In this document: in pieces, positions 37,701 to 44,761 of the stretch
Position numbering within the stretch: position 1 is the stretch's first letter
Layout: every line of letters starts with the position of its first letter
Origin: Echinometra lucunter
Taxonomy: Eukaryota; Echinodermata; Echinoidea; Camarodonta; Echinometridae
Direction: 5' to 3'
Length of the DNA: 64,000 bases
NCBI GenBank assembly: GCA_029962745.1
Contig: CM057157.1
Location: forward strand, 2,156,835 to 2,220,834
Position numbers and translations under genes: made by a program
Notes under the pieces: model-generated
The model's input: the letters and a program-made list of their open reading frames with translations, nothing else
What the model was told of the DNA's origin: nothing
Database searches by the model: none

Positions 37701-40700
37701 TTTGAAAAAGCTCCTGAATTTAATATACATGTAAGTTAATTGGTTGATCGACAACAAAAACACTACTACTACAAGTGCTGCTACAACTACAACTACTACT
37801 ACTTCTAATATCAAATAATGAAAACGCCACAGTGCATTAAAATAAAACTTCAATGCACTTTACAACATTACTTTTATATCCCCTAATCACTAGATTTCTA
37901 ACTTTCACGCAAGTTTGCACCTTCCTACCATTTTGCACCATTCGCGTGTATGCAGGACAAATGCATCTACTATTCTAATTCATTAAATAGCAACAGTGAG
38001 TAGACTTAGAAATATTACCGTTGACGTCCAAAAGAATCTGGTTCGTAAGCACAAATCCTTCCCTGTATAATAGATAAAACAGATGGAAAAAACTGATTGT
38101 GAACATTTCATGTCTACTTATTCTTCAACATAAAGTATTGCATTTGAGTGAAAAGTCTGATCTTTTCATCAAGTCAGAAAATACATCAATAAAACAGATT
38201 TTTCATTCTATAAAGTCTTTACCTCATCAAGAGTATGTAAAACCTGTATTCAAAGTATATGACAGGAGTGGCAGAGCTATACTAGAAAATTAAAGTGCAA
38301 TAAATATTTCTGCTTATCGAAATTGTTACAGTACTAATAACAAGTGAAATACTAACCCATCTTGCGTCTGTATAGTAGCCAAAGCATAAACAATGCTATA
38401 CAAACGATGACTAAAGTGCCGAAAATGGATATTAGTATAGCTGCAACTAGTGCTTCATCTTTGACGGGTGCAATGGGTGTCATGGGTCCAGGCGGCTTTA
38501 CACCTAAATACATGATATTAGAATATTAAAATAATTCTCGTGTAAGCAAGGTCTCTGATCTATCAAAACTGAATTTCCATTGTTACTGGACGAAATGAAT
38601 CACAAAAATTTTATACTTTAAGATAAGATTACTATTGCACATGACCAATTACTCATTGGTCATAATACGTGGAGGGGGGGGGGGCAAACGAAAAGAGAAC
38701 TGAAAAAGGAGAATGAATTTCTATTGAGCATTATTATTCGTCCTACCTTCCCAAATCATCTGTAAAAGAAGAGGAAATAATACTCTATTGCATAAGAATG
38801 GCGACATTTGACCAATAATTTAAATTCGGGAAAAGCAATTTAGGAACTGATATTTTGGGAACAGAGGAGAAAATAATGCAGTATATCAAAATATACAAAT
38901 AATCAATTTGTTTCTGTTCTCTAAAAAGCCCCAGTTGGTGTAAACCGTATACTAGTATATCTAATTTTTGTTTCTATAAGATATTACCTAATAGATCTAT
39001 TTTTTCTTCATTCAATCAAAATCGTTAAACATGCTAAATGGCACCATGTAACAAAAGAAATTTTTGAAAGGTTGCAAATTTCTATGCACCTTCATTACTG
39101 ATAAGTATACAAAAATCCCTTCTAAAAGAAAAAGACAACCTACCACGAGTATAATGGACGCACACTGTTTTATTGGCAACGACACTCTGTAGATTCATAT
39201 CGTGAGCCTTGCACATAAGAGTCACATTTGTTTTAAATCTTTTCAAGTCCACAGACGATGATCGGTAGGTGACCTCACTCTCATCCCAGGTGATAACTGG
39301 AGAATGAGGAAATCCTGATGCTGAACATTCCAAGGATGTGATGTTTGCACCATTGATGTAACAGCTACAGCCATCTATGTCCTGCCTGGTGTCTTTGCAG
39401 TTGCTCACAGACAGGTCTATGCAAAGAAAATAAAATGAAGCAGAGTTTTTCACGATCTCCTCAATTACAAAAACAAAACATGGCACTCCAGAATTTATTT
39501 CATGACAATTTCCTGCTCACCAAGATCCCTTACGATGACGCAATAAGGACTTTAAAGTTCTGTTAAGTTTTGTTACTTAATGTACTACGCTCTACTGCGA
39601 TTCCCACGTTTTATCACGCTCTCTCAAGATTTTTACCCTCAGATCAGAACTATCGTGGCAAACGTTGTAACTGTTAAAAATTTTGTCACGCTCATCATGA
39701 TTCCATCAAGCTCCCAGTAACCCTGATAGCAGAGACTGGTAAGAATAACATCATATTTACGTCTTTTTAAAGTCGTGTCATACGTCTTATTTACGTATTA
39801 TATATACGTCTTTAAGACGATACTTTGCACCAGCTTACGACGTAAAATAAGACGTCATATTTTTTCGTCAATTTTACATCATATTGGTCGGAAAAAACCG
39901 TCTTTATGACGTCTTTACGACCCAAAAGGAAGCTCACAGACTGGTAAAAATCACATCATAAAGACGTCAAAGCTTCAGAGCTGGTTTATAAAATATTTTA
40001 TAATGTACTCAACATTATGATGTTTTCTCTTTGTTAATGTTCTAGCCTATAGATCGTCCTATACTGGCCCATAATCCTAACATCCTACATCCTATACCTA
40101 ACTACTGATGGTTGGTATCGACATTACTATATTATATGGACTGTAGTGTAGTACTTGAAAAAAACAGTTAGAAATTACAATTTCTTGATACATTCTGAAA
40201 TACCCTGCCAATGACATTAATTGAATGGTGTTCAACATGGAAGTACATTGTTCATTAAATCAGCAGTGCAATCATTGAATAAAATGTTAAAATTCAAATG
40301 TTATCTTCCTTTTTTTCACGAAGTTTAGTCATTTCTGGTCATTCATGAATATTCATGAATCACGATCAACTATTACAGTCATATCACGACGTAAAACTGA
40401 CGTAAACACGTCATATTATGGTCTTGAAAAAAGCCGTTATAAAGTGGGAAATAATTGACGTAAAAATACGTCTTATTCTGGTCTTTAAAAAAGACGTTAG
40501 AAAGTGGTAAATATTTGACGTAAAATATATGTCATCTTATGTTCAAACAAAATTTGAGAAAATTTTGGTTATATAAAGACGTCATAAGGTTGTCGCAAAA
40601 TAGTCGTGTATACGACATATGACGTGTGGACCAGTTTATGACCAGTTCTTGACGTCTTAAAGACGTCCGTCTGCTATCAGGGAAGATCATCACGATTCGA

Positions 40701-43700
40701 CCCCACACCCCCCCCCCCACGCTCATCACGATTTTCTTGGAGATCGTGGACCATCCAAGAACAAAACCAAAGCTAATTCAATATCTTATGTAATCAGACA
40801 GATGCCTGGCCGTCCTTGAACTAAAGCGAGAATATTTTAAACTATCATCTGGAATACTTTGTGCCCCAGCAAAATAAATTAAGAAGTTCCACACTTTCTT
40901 GAACCATGGAGATCGTAGAAATCGTGGGCCGGTGTAAACCCAGCAAAGCCACTACGATGGGGAAGCAGAAGGTCGGTCAAAAATGAATACACAATACAGG
41001 GATCAACGGAGTCTGCAGTCGACTCTCAATTAGAAACTGCACTCTCCTCGATGTGGATGTTTACGATGGAGGCCCTTCCGGACATAGATGCATAGATTGC
41101 CTTCCCCAAGTATGCCTACTTCTAGATTTGAAAGATATTATGGAGATCGATGCAGTACGCGCGAAGTCTTCCAAGCACAGCGTTCTCTAGAAATGTTTAT
41201 TCCGGTACATATAGATATTTGACTCCACTATGAGAATTACTGTACGCTTAAGAATGCACTGAGGAATTTATATGACAGTTTCCATGAAAAAAACAACAAT
41301 AAACAAACAAACATTAAATGCAAAGTTGAAATAAACTTGATGACGACGTCGGTTTTATTTTCTAGGAAGACCTCGAGTGAAAGTTGAGAGGCTTCGAAGC
41401 CCGCTAATGAGCGTACAAGTATCCGAAAAGCCAATGTGACAATGACTCCAACCAAATGAGGGGGTCGGTGCAATATAGTGATAACCCACACTTTTGTGAA
41501 AAATGAGTTACATACATTTGCATAATCCCTTAGTAATATTCTACATGCTATTAAAATTTCAAATCGAAAATCAAACGTTAAATTGGTCTAATAAGGTGGG
41601 CGTGTTCTTGCCCCAAGAAAAAGAAGCAACTCTTTAAAAAAATGTGCTAACCCACACATTTCGATATGGCAGCTTCCGTGATTGGAAAAAGTATGATTCA
41701 TACAAAGTGCACAACTTTAAGCGTGATAGACTCCAATTTGCAAAGTACCTAATGAATCTGACAACTGAGATATGTGACTTTGTCAAACTTACTAAAAGAT
41801 TGAATAAAATGCCAGAATATGATGGCAAAATTATTTCAAACAGGGAATTTTGATGCTTTTTGTGTGATGTGGGATAGCACAATAGTCTTCCTATTTTCGG
41901 GAGCAATAAGTTTTTAGGCAATTTTTACAATTTGCATATGACATAAAGGTAGCTTGTAAAACAAGAAGATTCACCAGGTTTTAAATTATTTATTTCAGTC
42001 ATGATTTTTAAGAATTGAGTTAAATTCTGCGTATTGCAAGTTTTGAAACATCTTTTTACCTGTGGGTTAGCACTATTTTGATGTGGAAAAGAAAAAAAAA
42101 ATTGTTGTTCTTTTGTGGAAATTCATGTTCAAAAACATCCCCAATATTCCAATACATTCGAAAAGGTTGCATTTGTGTGATCAGGCGCGGTTCTAGAGCA
42201 AACGATTGGGGGGGGGGGGGGGGGGCTAATGGGGACTTGGAGGATATTTGCCAGAGCTAGAGCACCCCCCCCCCCAACACACACGCACACACGCGCACAC
42301 ATGCGCGCGATAGGGACTTTCGAAAATACACATCTATTACTTATTTAATTTGCGAGCGAGCCACTTCTTGCTGTAATTGTCATTCAAAATACATCAAACT
42401 GACATATTTAAATGGTCTATTTGGCCGCCTCTTTAGATAAATATATTGCCGAAATTTCTTGCTCACACTCTCCCCTCTTGCCCACTAGCACACCGTCCCC
42501 CATACATTTATTTTAAGAGCGAGCGAAGCGAACGAGCCCAAATAAGCCCATCTTGCAGTAAAAGACGTCTTAGTTTGTTATCAAAATACTCTCTAGGCCT
42601 ATAATATATTTAACTTGTATATTTGGACACCTAATTGACAAATTATGATAAACCTCGCTGGTCCAGTAAATTGTTTCCTGTCCAAACCATACTTTAGAAC
42701 GTTTCTAAATACATTTATTATGAGCGAGCGATACAAGCAACGAAAAACACAATGGTAAAGTATCATTTCGACATCATTATACATCATATGCCTATATTCG
42801 GTCACCTCCCTTCCATGCCCAATTCGTCTGCCTTCCCAAATAATTCTTTATATTAGCAAGCGTAGCGAGCGAAGAAAAAAAATTATACAAAATTCACTAA
42901 TTGATCTTATCATGTGTACTCCCTGCAGAATTATTTCGATGATAGTCGGACACGTCGCTGCAAAAAATGTTATGATATCAAGGCATAGACTGTTGCTGGA
43001 ATAAGAGTGATTGCTGATCTAAAACACCTTGTTTCGTTTCAAGATTTTATGAGTAAGCATTTTTTTTAAATACTGAGACTGGGTTATCATGGGTATACTA
43101 CTCCCTTCTCGTGATTTAGTAAGGTATAATGATATTTATCGGCATCTTCCGTTCTCACAGAGGGTATTGCGAATAGGTTTATGGTCACAGGCCTTTATCT
43201 CCTGAAAATTCATCTATTTTCGGTCAACTTTGCCGCTCCGGAATCATTGCAATTATATAGACCTAACTAACAATTAATGAGTAGAAGAATAGCATAAACT
43301 TGGGATAGCGAGACAAGATGCAAACCTATGTCCTTTCTTAACATGCTTAAGAAGAGTTAAGATCATTAAAATGCGAGCGAGCGAATGGAGCGAGCGCTCC
43401 CAGGTTAATTTTCTTTTTTCCTGTTTATCCTTTGTTTTTTCCTCTCTTTTTTGATAAGGATATTATATAGAATCTAAAGCCCCCAAAGCCCCCCTCCCCC
43501 CGCAGAACCGCGCCTGTATGTGATTAAAACTTAAAATTTTTGAGAATGGCAAAAATGTCTATGGGATTTTGCATGTATAATATATGGGTGCATTATAATG
43601 CTAACCCACAAATCAGAATCACTTGTCAGAAATGTCATAAAATTGGCAAATTTATCGACATTTTCGTTCTCTAAATTCGCAGAAGCTCATCTCGAGTATT

Positions 43701-44724
43701 TACTCTTTCAAATGACCAAATTTCAAGACACCTAATTTATGGATTTTTTTGCAAACTTTCAAAAGCTGTTATCTCAAAACGACAAACATGTGGGTTAGCA
43801 CTATACTGCACCGACCCCCTCAAATTCTTACGATATACTGGTATTTCTACATGTATTTCATTTTGATATATTTTTAAAAATTTGAATTCCATACCTAACA
43901 CGAATAACTGGATCATATCACTTTCTTCTGTGGAGAGTGATGATTGACGAACAACTTTACAGGAAAAGTTTCCTGCATCATTGTCGTCTACATCTGGAAT
44001 AACAAGAGACGTGGTATCGATGACCGAGTACTTTCCTAAGGTTTTCTCCCCGTAGCTCGTTAGGGAATATACGGTGTACCCATCTTTCCGCCAGTATAGA
44101 AACTTCAGGTCAGAATCCAAGTCTGGGATTTGGCAACGAAGAGTTACATCCTTTCCGACTGACGTGGCCGTAACTGGTAGAAAATAGACACAAATTTTCA
44201 CATTACCCAAGCAATAATATACAGTAATGAATTATATTTTGGATTTTAAAAAAAGGTTTGGTATCTGTCGAAATTGACATTAGTGATTAAGGCTGAGTCA
44301 CGTATTTGAGTTTTATATAACAGACCCGATAAATAGACAATCCAGTTAATATTTTTAAGGTCCTTTCATAGGACTATACAGTTTTCAAATGCACTTTTTG
44401 TATTACTAACTGCATAGTGTCGTATAGAGGCATTCATTGCCTTTGTGATGACTTTCCTTCTTTTTAAGTTAGAACAAACAAGGCCTAATGCATAAAAGCA
44501 TCTTGTTATCAGGGTTGGCATATTTCCCACTTCGGAGGCTTATTTCCCGGACGCCGGGAAATAAGCGGTATTTACCGGTATTTACCGCTTTTTACCGGTA
44601 TTTACCACTTTTCACCGGGAAATACCGGGAAATATAATTTTCCACTCACTTGTCCATAGGGATTGTTAAATTTTGAACATAAAAACAAAGGTGGTGAGTA
44701 TGGTTGCTCTGGTGTGTACCATTT

Positions 44725-44761
<37 letters not shown>

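Larger units (their letters stand above)
37110..37715. repeat. 303-bp tandem duplication carrying gene A exons 6B and 6A
   Basis: Two units, about 37110-37412 and 37413-37715. The 154 intronic bases beside the exon differ at one position; the 102-bp exon differs at seven. Confidence 0.92.

Noticed and set aside
38019..38056. Alternative acceptor for the short exon (GGGAAG|GATTTG)
   Set aside because: It gives an appealing peptide but leaves phase 1 and would hit a stop codon in the next exon.
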